Under the pieces are notes generated by a model. It saw only the letters and a list, made by a program, of their open reading frames with translations. It was not told the origin of the DNA and made no database searches. Of a DNA stretch of 20,983 nt, positions 1-7,780 are shown one piece after another (the first letter of the stretch is position 1; each line of letters opens with the position of its first letter). The position numbers were made by a program, and so were the translations under genes. The DNA is taken from positions 1 to 20,983 of the forward strand of contig JBCCSZ010000124.1 in NCBI GenBank assembly GCA_039199225.1. Direction: 5' to 3'. The DNA is from JBCCSZ01 sp039199225 (GTDB taxonomy: Bacteria > Bacteroidota > Bacteroidia > Chitinophagales > Saprospiraceae).

Positions 1-1920
1 ATGTTACCTGTGTAGGACAGTCCCCAAACGCGGCAGACACCGCTACCAGCACCTTCGAAGTTCTGGCTGTTCATAGGAGGTATGCCTAAGATGATGTTTT
101 GATCGTCGGTGATGACGTATGCATACTCCGTTCCTGGAGCATCGTTTTCGTGTACAAAGGTGACGATGTCATCTACGCCGTCGCCAGGACAAGTGTAGCG
201 TACGGTAGCACCGGAAGGCATGGATACAGTTCCGCCATCAACTTGCTCGCGGGTTACAGTGATGAAGTTGGAAGACAATTCGAAGCAATCGTTGGATAGG
301 TCGACGGCTGCAGCATTTTGTCCGACTTCGCCTGTAAACATACCGGTGTAAGACAGTCCCCAGATGCGGCAAACGCCAGGTCCTGCGCCGTCGAAGTTGA
401 CTTCAGTGGCACCAGGAGGAGGCGTTCCCAGGATGACGTTCTGATCGTCGGTAATGACAAATCTGTAGGCTGCCAAAGAAGAAGAAGCGCCTTCGAACAT
501 AACGATGTCATCCATACCGTCGCCTGCACAAATAGAAACTTCTGTTCCACCACCTGGCATGGCTACCATTCCACCGTCAGGTGTGTCGCGAATGACTTCG
601 ATGAAGTTTTCAGAGAGTGCGAAGCAATCATCGGTCAGTGCAGTTGTAACAGCATTGTCACCCATCTGGGCTGTAATATTACCTGTGTAGGACAGTCCCC
701 AAACGCGGCAGACACCGCTACCAGCCCCTTCGAAGTTCTGGCTGTTGGTTGGAGGAATACCTAAGATATTGTTTTGATCGTCGGTGATGACATAAGCATA
801 CTCAGCTCCTGGAGCATCGTTTTCGTGTACAAAGGTGACGATATCGTCTACACCGTCACCAGGGCAGGTGTAGCGTACTGTGGCGCCAGAAGGCATGGAT
901 ACCGTTCCACCGTCAACTTGTGTGCGTACGACTTCTATTGCATTTGAAGAAATGGTATAACAACCGTCAGAAAATCTGGTACTGTATACCAAGTCTCCGG
1001 GTTGTGCAGTAATATTTCCTATATATGAGAATCCAAAAACGCGGCAAAGTCCACCACCAGCACCTTCAAAATCTTGGCTGTTACCTGTATTGACTACCAA
1101 GATGTTGTTGTTTTGATCTGTGATGGCATAGGCATAATTAGCTGAAGAAGAGGTTACATGAGCAAATTCAACGACATCTGCCTGTCCATCTCCTGCGCAA
1201 ACATAAATGCGATTTTCGCCATCGGCTGTACTGACCGTTCCACCGTCTGTGTTGTTGCGCGTAACAGTGATGAAGTTATCGGAAAGATCAAAGCAGCCAT
1301 CACTCAAACTAACAGCGGCAGCATTATCACCAACATTGGCAGTAATATTACCGGTGTAAGACAGTCCCCAAACGCGACAAACACCAATACCCGTTCCTGC
1401 AAAGTCCAGGAAGTTGGTTGGCGGCAATCCAAGGATTACATTTTGGTCGTCAGTAATGACATAGCGATACTGTGCATCGGCAGTAGAAGTAGTAGTGAAG
1501 CCTACAAAATCAGGAATGCCATCATCCAAGCAGGCAGAGTAGGCAGTTGAACCATCTGGTGTAGCTACGGTACCACCTTCTGGTGTTGCACGAACCACCT
1601 CAATGGCATTGTTGGAAATAAACCAACAATTATCAGAAAACCTTGTACTGTATACCAAGTCTCCTACCTGTGCTGTGATGTTGCCATTGTAAGAAAATCC
1701 AAAAACGCGACAGAGGCCAGGTCCAGCTCCCTCGAAATTCTGGCTATCGGTTGTGTTGATTGCTATGATAATATTGTCATTGTCGGTAATTGCATAAGCG
1801 TAGCTTGCGGCGCTGCTACCATCATTTGTAAAGCTTACTATATCGTCTATTCCATCACCAGGGCAGGTGTAAACTCGGGTATTGCCATCTGTAGTCTGAA
1901 CCAATGAACCCGGGGCGGCG
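1..1920 (-). repeat. Tandem ~333-342 bp protein-coding modules, six copies
   Basis: Module starts (the codon before the DGG motif) fall near 1586, 1250, 917, 584 and 242 on the minus strand. The first module begins near 1920, just after the signal peptide. Spacing is 333-336 bp except 342 bp for module 5, which has three extra residues (PPPGATEV instead of the shorter form). Modules 4 and 6 are nearly identical in DNA: bases 1-60 match 676-735 at 58 of 60 positions, and the motif starts 242 and 917 are exactly 675 bp apart. This indicates recent duplication or gene conversion of a two-module block. Confidence 0.85.
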
Positions 1921-2000
1921 GTACATTGTGCATAAAGCATATTTGTCGTGGTGAAGGAACATAAGAGGGCCACGACAAACAACAAGTTCATGTTTGTCAT
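1..2000 (-). CDS. Secreted modular repeat protein, 3' end outside window
   Basis: An uninterrupted reading frame runs from an ATG at 1998-2000 to the left edge (666 whole codons), so the C-terminus is missing. Residues 1-24 form a signal peptide (hydrophobic LLFVVALLC core, cleavage expected at LYA/QC). The rest consists of six ~111-114-residue modules, the sixth cut by the edge. Each has a conserved pattern: DGGTV, then a Cys in YTCPGDGVDDIV, then AYVITDDQN, then a Cys in GVCRVWGLSYTGNI, then a Cys near DCFxLSxNFI. Modules 1 and 3 carry the variant FGFSY...GDLVYSTRFSD; modules 2, 4 and 5 carry WGLSY...GDNA, and truncated module 6 has WGLSY. I do not recognise a named domain. It is presumably an exported beta-rich surface or adhesin-like protein; secretion by type IX would need the missing C-terminus. 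An alternative ATG lies at 1989-1991, but the first gives a normal signal peptide. No Shine-Dalgarno sequence is visible. Confidence 0.85.
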   Translation of the reverse strand, partial: MTNMNLLFVVALLCSFTTTNMLYAQCTAAPGSLVQTTDGNTRVYTCPGDGIDDIVSFTNDGSSAASYAYAITDNDNIIIAINTTDSQNFEGAGPGLCRVFGFSYNGNITAQVGDLVYSTRFSDNCWFISNNAIEVVRATPEGGTVATPDGSTAYSACLDDGIPDFVGFTTTSTADAQYRYVITDDQNVILGLPPTNFLDFAGTGIGVCRVWGLSYTGNITANVGDNAAAVSLSDGCFDLSDNFITVTRNNTDGGTVSTADGENRIYVCAGDGQADVVEFAHVTSSSANYAYAITDQNNNILVVNTGNSQDFEGAGGGLCRVFGFSYIGNITAQPGDLVYSTRFSDGCYTISSNAIEVVRTQVDGGTVSMPSGATVRYTCPGDGVDDIVTFVHENDAPGAEYAYVITDDQNNILGIPPTNSQNFEGAGSGVCRVWGLSYTGNITAQMGDNAVTTALTDDCFALSENFIEVIRDTPDGGMVAMPGGGTEVSICAGDGMDDIVMFEGASSSLAAYRFVITDDQNVILGTPPPGATEVNFDGAGPGVCRIWGLSYTGMFTGEVGQNAAAVDLSNDCFELSSNFITVTREQVDGGTVSMPSGATVRYTCPGDGVDDIVTFVHENDAPGTEYAYVITDDQNIILGIPPMNSQNFEGAGSGVCRVWGLSYTGN

Positions 2001-2141
2001 ACGTATTTGAATTTTTGATGAATAATCAAAGCTGCAGAACGCCGCTCGTAATGTTCATGGAAAGATGTTTTGTTCGCCGGAAGTCAGTTTAGATTGGGAC
2101 TAGTTGTTTTACCGGCTTAGGGCGTTCTTTGAATACGCTTA

Positions 2142-2149
2142 CAAAGTTA
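2142..2149 (-). promoter_or_regulatory. Candidate -7 box TAACTTTG for the repeat-protein gene
   Basis: On the minus strand TAACTTTG fits the Bacteroidota -7 consensus TANNTTTG. It lies 141 bases before the ATG at 2000, giving a leader of about 135 nt. No TTTG is present at the expected -33 position, so activation by a bound regulator is possible. The match is short and may be chance. Confidence 0.35.
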
Positions 2150-2170
2150 GGCTTGAGCTGTTTCACAGGG

Positions 2171-2197
2171 ATCACGAAAAAATCACAAAATTATCAC
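2171..2197. promoter_or_regulatory. Three ATCAC direct repeats at exact 11-bp period
   Basis: ATCAC occurs at 2171-2175, 2182-2186 and 2193-2197, each 11 bp from the next, so all three face the same side of the helix. A fourth partial copy (TCAC) is at 2163-2166. They lie about 36-62 bp upstream of the transcription start implied by the -7 box at 2142-2149. That is the usual place for an activator, and the promoter lacks a -33 element. The binding protein is unknown. Confidence 0.35.
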
Positions 2198-2261
2198 GAT
2201 GGGGTAAATGACCGGACCAAGACAGTTTACCTTTGAAAAGGGATCGTTTATTAATAAAAAT

Positions 2262-4196
2262 CTAATCCAACAGCTGCCAGGAAAGGCCCATGCGCATCGT
2301 TGCATAGGGATTGGGGGAGAAAGCGGTCTGGTAGAAAAAGTCGCTGCGAATGTATTCTGTAATATTTTCCATTTTGATGAAAAAGCGCAGTCGTCTGACT
2401 TTAAAATTGAAGAAGGCATCAAAGGCTGGATAGGCAACGGCTTCTAGGGACTCCTGTAGATGAAACTGGCCAGTAAGCGGTTGATAGGCTTGTGGGCGAT
2501 AAACTGTATTGAAACGCAAATCCATACCTGCTTGTACATTGAGGATTTTCCGGAAAATCTTGAACTCTACGAAAAGGCTGTGTTTTGAAAACAGGGGTGG
2601 CATGCGAAGTACCTCCCCACTGATTTCTTGTAAGATCAATTCATTGTCAAATCGTAGGGCTTTCCATTTGAGCTGATGCGCAATGCGAAATTGTAGGATG
2701 TTGATCGAGTTACCAGCTTGGCGAGCTATGCTGGACGTATCGTAGTAGATCAGGTTTGTAATGAGGTTGTATTGTACGCTTGCGCGCAGTCCTAGTTTGG
2801 GTATTTTGAGTTGTCCTTGAATTGAGTTCTCAAAGGTTTTATTGAAGTTGTTTTTCCAGGCTTGCTGTTGGGTCACAAAGTGGCGAAAGGCGATGACTGA
2901 GGGTGCGTACGCCTGAGTGATGGCCTGAGCGGTCAAGCTACCGATCTTGGGTAGGTCGAAAGACAGGGCGCCTTCCAGTCGGTAATCGCCTGCTTGGTTC
3001 CAGAGTGCCAAGTGTGCGTAGGTCGATACACTGAGTCGGTCGCTTGGTGAAAACAACCAACGCCCGGAAAGGTATAGGTCGTTGAGGACTGTATCTCTAG
3101 GTTCTTGTTTGAGGAAATGGATTTTGTGGTGCAATGCCACTTCGAGTAAGTCTTTTTGCTTTTTGAGGTCTTCTGTATTTTCCTGGCGACTCTTGGCGGT
3201 GGCGATCCGGAAAGTGTTTGAAAAAGTATTGAGTTTGAAAAAATACCGCAGCCCTCGAGTGTCGAGATTCAGCTCTTTGTAAAAACCATTATCGTCATCT
3301 GGATTGTCATCAAAGAATTTGTATTCGGAGGGTAGAAACTTCAATTGATGCCGTAAGAAAAAAGAGCGGTCGCTGCTGCTGCGAACAGAGTCTGGCTTGC
3401 CACTGAGGTTATAGGTTTGCAAGAGGGAAAACTCTCGATAGGCATAACGGGTTTCTGCTCCTCGATCGAGAAAGACAGGGATCGAGAATTCGTCTACGAT
3501 GTTTTCGTTGGTCAAGGCATCCAGCCGGATACCACCATTGTCGCGTTGGCGAATTTCGTTGTAGACATAAGTGATGTAGGCATCGTATTTCCCTTTGGGA
3601 CTGTTGTACCAAAAGCCAGTAACAAAGGCGGTGTTTCGGGCGCGCTGTGATCGAAAGGCGCCCAAATTGTTGTAGCGATGATAATTTAGGCTGTAGTTGA
3701 GGCCATTTTCGAAATTGCGGCTGAACTGGCCTCTGAAGAGCGACTCCGTTTGGGTACCTTGGGTAAAGTACAGATTGGTAAATGCCTTGGTCAATCGATA
3801 AAAGGGGAGGGAACTGGATTCGAAGCGATAGAGATCAAACTGGTGAAGGCCCAGGTCGAGGCCGAGTCGGAATGGCGTCTGGTATTGCAACGGTTGGTGG
3901 GCAGAGCCGAGGTTGCCAAGGTGTCCGTAATCGACTTTGGACGTTCGAGTGGGATCATACTGCTGGAAGTAATCCATCAGAGTATCTTTGAAAGCAAATT
4001 CAATTCCGGGATTATCTGCAAAAAAGTATTTGACATTTAGGGTATCATCTCCCAAAAAATCATTGAGCAATTCTCCTGAAGGGGTTTCCGAAAGCCCTGG
4101 ATTACCTGGTATGAGCCGACCGCTTTGCGCCCAAAGAAGCTGAACCTGGAGGCACAGGCCAAAGAAAAGAAGCGCGTATGGACGAGTGATTTTCAA
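2262..4196 (-). CDS. Putative outer-membrane porin, Porin_10 family
   Basis: 644 residues. Residues 1-23 are a signal peptide with cleavage expected at LLWA/Q. The body is rich in alternating aromatic and polar residues typical of an outer-membrane beta-barrel and resembles the Bacteroidota Porin_10 (PF14121) proteins, for example in the stretch GLDLGLHQFDLYRF and the segments around FWYNSPKGKYDAYITY. It ends in a short aromatic-containing strand (GLSWQLLD). The start codon is TTG at 4194-4196: no in-frame ATG lies between the upstream stop at about 4245 and a Met near residue 73, and only the TTG gives the full signal peptide. It follows fabI on the same strand but is separated from it by a terminator, so it is probably transcribed on its own. 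The substrate is unknown. Confidence 0.8.
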   Translation of the reverse strand: MKITRPYALLFFGLCLQVQLLWAQSGRLIPGNPGLSETPSGELLNDFLGDDTLNVKYFFADNPGIEFAFKDTLMDYFQQYDPTRTSKVDYGHLGNLGSAHQPLQYQTPFRLGLDLGLHQFDLYRFESSSLPFYRLTKAFTNLYFTQGTQTESLFRGQFSRNFENGLNYSLNYHRYNNLGAFRSQRARNTAFVTGFWYNSPKGKYDAYITYVYNEIRQRDNGGIRLDALTNENIVDEFSIPVFLDRGAETRYAYREFSLLQTYNLSGKPDSVRSSSDRSFFLRHQLKFLPSEYKFFDDNPDDDNGFYKELNLDTRGLRYFFKLNTFSNTFRIATAKSRQENTEDLKKQKDLLEVALHHKIHFLKQEPRDTVLNDLYLSGRWLFSPSDRLSVSTYAHLALWNQAGDYRLEGALSFDLPKIGSLTAQAITQAYAPSVIAFRHFVTQQQAWKNNFNKTFENSIQGQLKIPKLGLRASVQYNLITNLIYYDTSSIARQAGNSINILQFRIAHQLKWKALRFDNELILQEISGEVLRMPPLFSKHSLFVEFKIFRKILNVQAGMDLRFNTVYRPQAYQPLTGQFHLQESLEAVAYPAFDAFFNFKVRRLRFFIKMENITEYIRSDFFYQTAFSPNPYATMRMGLSWQLLD

Positions 4197-4270
4197 GCAG
4201 TTTGCAGATTGTTTTCCTGCAATGTAAACGCAAGGACCAGGAATTTAGCGTATGTCAAAACAAAGAAGAG

Positions 4271-4305
4271 CAGCTGCAAGTAAGCGGAGAACCTACTTGC
4301 AGCTG
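4271..4305 (-). terminator. Rho-independent terminator of fabI
   Basis: A perfect 12-bp stem (CAGCTGCAAGTA at 4271-4282 with TACTTGCAGCTG at 4294-4305) encloses an 11-base loop. On the minus strand it starts 8 bases after the fabI stop codon and is followed by the T-rich tail CTCTTCTTTGTTTTG. The stem is less GC-rich than classical examples, but its position and tail fit. Confidence 0.75.
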
Positions 4306-4313
4306 GAAAAGTA

Positions 4314-5117
4314 TTAGAGGTTCAAAACAGCCGGACTCATACCCATGGAGGAGAATCCGCCGTCGTGAAACAGGTTTTGCATAGTGACCATCCTTGTCAG
4401 ATCCGAAAACATACTCACGCAATAGTCTGCACAACTGTCTGCAGAGGCATTTCCAAGAGGGGACATCTTATCGGCATAGCCAAAAAACTCGTCGAATCCT
4501 TTGACGCCGCTTCCTGCTGTTGTCATGGTTGGCGATTGAGAAATGGTATTGACCCTTACTTTTTTCAAGCTGCCAAAGTGGTAGCCGAAGCTGCGGGCGA
4601 AAGATTCCAATAGGGCCTTGGATTCGGCCATTTCATTGTAATCGGGAAAAACTCTTTGAGCAGCTATATAAGTTAGCGCTAGAATAGAGCCCCAATCTTT
4701 GATGGCATCCAGCTTGAGCATGGTTTGCATCATCTTGTGAAAGGAAATGGCAGATATGTCAAAGGTTTTGAGCATCCAATCGTGCTTGACATTGGTGTAC
4801 TCACGCTTTTTGCGCACGTTCAGGGACATGCCGATGGAGTGTAGGACAAAATCAACCTTGCCACCAAGGATTTCCATAGACTTGGTAAAGAGGTTTTCCA
4901 GATCCTCCATACTGGTAGCATCGGCCGGTATGATCTCTGCATCAAGCTTTTCGGCCAGCTCTTTGATGGCACCAAATCGCAGGGCCACTGGTGCATTGGT
5001 GAGGGTAATCTTGGCTCCTTCGGCCACACATTTTTCTGCTACTTTCCAGGCAATCGATTTGTCGTCGAGCGCACCAAAGATGATGCCCGTCTTTCCAGCT
5101 AATAGGTTATGGTTCAT
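4314..5117 (-). CDS. fabI: Enoyl-[acyl-carrier-protein] reductase (NADH)
   Basis: 267 residues from the ATG at 5115-5117. It reduces the trans-2-enoyl-ACP double bond in the last step of each type II fatty acid elongation cycle, in the cytoplasm. It is an atypical short-chain dehydrogenase. The N-terminal nucleotide-binding segment is GIIFGALDDKSIAWKVA (11-27), SIGMSLN is at 94-100, and the catalytic Tyr-x6-Lys is Y160/K167, with the additional FabI tyrosine at Y150. Length matches the family (about 260-270). The open frame extends upstream to 5198, but those 27 residues are not FabI-like. The ATG at 5117 follows a -7-like box (TACCTTTA) by 23 bases. A terminator follows the gene. It may be a single-gene transcript between the histidine kinase and porin genes. 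Confidence 0.95.
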   Translation of the reverse strand: MNHNLLAGKTGIIFGALDDKSIAWKVAEKCVAEGAKITLTNAPVALRFGAIKELAEKLDAEIIPADATSMEDLENLFTKSMEILGGKVDFVLHSIGMSLNVRKKREYTNVKHDWMLKTFDISAISFHKMMQTMLKLDAIKDWGSILALTYIAAQRVFPDYNEMAESKALLESFARSFGYHFGSLKKVRVNTISQSPTMTTAGSGVKGFDEFFGYADKMSPLGNASADSCADYCVSMFSDLTRMVTMQNLFHDGGFSSMGMSPAVLNL

Positions 5118-5140
5118 AGTTGTCGTTTTTTTAACGGGCG

Positions 5141-5148
5141 TAAAGGTA
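5141..5148 (-). promoter_or_regulatory. Candidate -7 box TACCTTTA for fabI
   Basis: The minus strand reads TACCTTTA, one base off TANNTTTG, 23 bases upstream of the fabI ATG. It supports the internal start at 5117 over the longer frame. No -33 TTTG is seen. Confidence 0.35.
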
Positions 5149-5275
5149 CAGTTTGGTGCTAAGATATAGTAAGGAATTTCGGAATTAGTGGCATACACTC
5201 TTCCAAAGGGCCGATTGGGAGGCGGTAGGGCTGTCAGATTTTTTAGGATGTGAGAGCGAAAGGAGTGGTGACTGC

Positions 5276-7318
5276 TTAGTTTTCGGGGATGGAGAAATAA
5301 AAGGTACTACCTTCATTTTTTTCGGATTCCACCCAAATATCTCCGCCGTATTGGGCTACGATTTTCTTACAGGTTGCCAATCCGATCCCCGTCCCTTCGA
5401 ATTCCTTGTTGGTGTGTAGCCGGCGGAACATCTGGAAGATTTCCTCTTTGTGCTCCGGAGCTATACCGATACCATTGTCCTTGATGGAAAAGATGAATTG
5501 ATGGTCTTCCTGATAGCATTGTACCGATACCATCGGATTGTCCTCATGGGTATATTTGACCGCGTTGCTGATGAGGTTTTGGAATAGCTGATTGATCTGC
5601 ATTTTATTAGCCTTGATAACGGGCAGCTGACCGATATTGACCTTGGCATTTTTTTCTTGGATCAAGTGGTTGAGGCTGAAGGTCACCATTTCGGCTACTT
5701 CGTTGGTATTGACTGGCTCGATGTTGCTGCCCGAACGAATAGCGCGAGAGTAGTTGAGCAGTTCATCCAGAAGATTCTGCATGCGCTGGGTTCCATCGAT
5801 GATGAAATTCATAAATTCATTCGCTGTTGGGTCACTGACTTTTGGTAGGAAACGTCTTTGCAATAGGGAGGTGTAAGAACTGATAGTACGCAAGGGTTCT
5901 TTGAGGTCGTGTGAAGCGACATAGGCAAACTGCTCTAATTCCTTGTTGGAATCCTCCAATTTCTGATTCATATCGACTTGGCGCTGATTTGCTACCTCCA
6001 GCTGATCGTTTTGCTTTTGAATCAGGTTGTTCTTTTCTGCTAAGACAATATTGTTGGCATACTGGGTCCGGTAGCGACTGTAGATCAACCAAAGCATGAG
6101 CAAGGTCAGTACAAAAGCACCGATGAACGTATTTTTTTGCCAATAACTCAGCTGTTGCTCCTTTCGAATGAGCGCAATTTCTTTTTCCCTTTTCTGAATT
6201 TCATAACTCTCCTTGATGTCGCTCATTTTCTGGATGGTCGACTTGTTGATGGAAGAGTCTTTTGCCAGCAGGTATTTATTGAGGTAGTCATATGCCTCGT
6301 CACTCTGCCCAGATGCTTTATAGATACTGGCCAGTATCTTATAAATCTCCATCTTGCGCGGTCTCGACTTGATCTCCTCGGCCAGGTCGAGTGCCTTTTG
6401 GGCATATTCCAAGGCGAGATCGTATTCACTTGATTCGGTATGAGCAGTGGCGAGCATGCAATAGGTTCCGCAGCGACACCACTTATCCTGTACTTTTTCG
6501 AGTATTTCTAATGTTTGATTGAAGTAGTCTATGGCAAGTGTTACCTGGCCTAGTTCCAGATAATCCGAGCCGATGTTTTGAGTGGCGTAGCAAATGCCAA
6601 TGTCGTAATTGATCTCTTTTGCCAGCTTTAGCGAGTTGAGGTTGTATTGAACAGAAAGTTCTGTATTACCCATGCGATTGCAAGTGCTGCCAATAGCTGC
6701 AAGGCAGGCATAAACGGCTTCCTGATCGTCCATCGCCTTGCAAATCTCCATAGATTTGTCGTAGTAGTGCAAGGCCCTGTCGTAGTTCTCCTGGTAAAAG
6801 AAGATGGTTCCAATACCGTAATAATCCCATGCAATCCCAATAGTATCCTGACTGAGTTCATTTTGTTTTAGGGACTTGATTTGGTACTCATAGGCCAGTT
6901 CGTGGTTGCCCAGCGCGCTGTAGATAGCGGCGATGCTGTCATATACAGAAGCGAGCAGGCTATTGTTGCCCGGCGACTTATCTTGGTATTGATCGGTGAT
7001 TTTATGAAAATGTTCCAAGGCTTTGGAATATTCACTCATATCGACATAGACCAGACCGATTTGATTGTGAAATTCTAAGATGGACTTGATGTCCCAAGTT
7101 TTTTCGGCGAGGATCAGACCCTTTTGGAACTCTTCTATTGCTTGCTGATTATCCGATTGGTTGCGGTAGTCAATTCCCAAATCCATGTAGGTCTTTATAG
7201 GAGACTTTTCTTTTGTCTCCTTAGGGGCATCCCCTGAGTCGGCTTTCGCATAATGAGAAAGACCCCCCAGTAAAAATCCGGACAGGATTAAGTAAATGAT
7301 TTTTTGAGTTAACTGCAT
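5276..7318 (-). CDS. TPR-sensor hybrid-free histidine kinase
   Basis: 680 residues. It probably senses a periplasmic signal and autophosphorylates on histidine; no response regulator is encoded nearby. Order: signal peptide or first membrane segment (1-26, SHYAKA), about eight TPR motifs (42-352), coiled coil (358-394), transmembrane segment (395-415), second coiled coil (420-465), HisKA domain with H-box ASHDLKEPLR and phospho-acceptor His470, then HATPase_c with N-box NLISNAVKYT (N581/N585), G1 box DNGIGIAP (614-621) and G2 box GTGIGLA (642-648). All ATP-binding motifs are intact. There is no receiver domain. The architecture is common in Bacteroidota, where such kinases are often orphans. 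The ATG at 7316-7318 gives the signal sequence directly. The gene is followed 158 bp later by fabI with no obvious terminator between. Confidence 0.9.
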   Translation of the reverse strand: MQLTQKIIYLILSGFLLGGLSHYAKADSGDAPKETKEKSPIKTYMDLGIDYRNQSDNQQAIEEFQKGLILAEKTWDIKSILEFHNQIGLVYVDMSEYSKALEHFHKITDQYQDKSPGNNSLLASVYDSIAAIYSALGNHELAYEYQIKSLKQNELSQDTIGIAWDYYGIGTIFFYQENYDRALHYYDKSMEICKAMDDQEAVYACLAAIGSTCNRMGNTELSVQYNLNSLKLAKEINYDIGICYATQNIGSDYLELGQVTLAIDYFNQTLEILEKVQDKWCRCGTYCMLATAHTESSEYDLALEYAQKALDLAEEIKSRPRKMEIYKILASIYKASGQSDEAYDYLNKYLLAKDSSINKSTIQKMSDIKESYEIQKREKEIALIRKEQQLSYWQKNTFIGAFVLTLLMLWLIYSRYRTQYANNIVLAEKNNLIQKQNDQLEVANQRQVDMNQKLEDSNKELEQFAYVASHDLKEPLRTISSYTSLLQRRFLPKVSDPTANEFMNFIIDGTQRMQNLLDELLNYSRAIRSGSNIEPVNTNEVAEMVTFSLNHLIQEKNAKVNIGQLPVIKANKMQINQLFQNLISNAVKYTHEDNPMVSVQCYQEDHQFIFSIKDNGIGIAPEHKEEIFQMFRRLHTNKEFEGTGIGLATCKKIVAQYGGDIWVESEKNEGSTFYFSIPEN

Positions 7319-7780
7319 GATCTAGGTACAAACTCGTAATTAAGGATAGGCGGCATCAACTATAAAGCAGAAGCCCTTATCCGCTTTGGGTACATCGTCG
7401 TTTTGTCAGGTACAGACTATGCTGTACGTACTAAATGCCTCCTGCCTTTCCCAGTATTCTGAGAATAGAAAGTTGGCCATGTGACTTTTACTCAATCCAA
7501 TTCGCTTTTTCATGAAACATATTTTAAATGTCATTAAACACTATGCCATTGATCCTATTTAGAATTAATGGGTTGAGGTGGGGAATTGTATAGAGGAATT
7601 AGATTATACTAGAGAAGACGAACCAAAAAATATACCAAACTCAGCAGTTTTTGGAAGTAAAGACGGACTTAAAAATGGCAATTTGCCAAAGCATTCCCAT
7701 TGCTTACGTGGCTCCAACTGGTAGCGTTTAGGAATCGGTGTGTATTTTACAGTTGCCACGACGGCCGCAGTCTCTATATA
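7319..7780. other. Gene-free region between histidine kinase and recN
   Basis: No convincing gene, RNA or terminator is seen in these 462 bases. A 51-codon open frame on plus (7569-7721, stop TAG at 7722) has no ATG. A short inverted repeat GTACAG-N6-CTGTAC lies at 7410-7427. The region must contain the promoter of the histidine kinase gene and the 3' end of the recN transcript, but no TANNTTTG box was found upstream of 7318. Confidence 0.5.

Noticed and set aside
99..1550. Several plus-strand open frames (for example 318-764 and 1158-1550) in the repeat region
   Set aside because: They are antisense to the continuous minus-strand modular protein and recur because the modules repeat; no signal or family features.
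1..2000. Periodic repeats read as a CRISPR-like or non-coding array
   Set aside because: The period is about 335 bp, the repeats are protein-coding in one frame with diverged units, and there are no short spacers.
2226..2233. TACCTTTG on the plus strand near the porin 3' end
   Set aside because: No plausible plus-strand gene follows; the open frame at 2208-2447 is antisense to the porin.
5118..5198. Longer fabI start at 5198
   Set aside because: The 27 added residues do not resemble FabI, and a -7-like box lies inside that stretch.
7410..7427. Inverted repeat GTACAG-N6-CTGTAC as an operator
   Set aside because: A single 6-bp palindrome in a 460-bp gap with no promoter beside it; too likely by chance.
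7569..7724. 51-codon open frame on plus in the gap before recN
   Set aside because: No ATG, no promoter box and no recognisable sequence.
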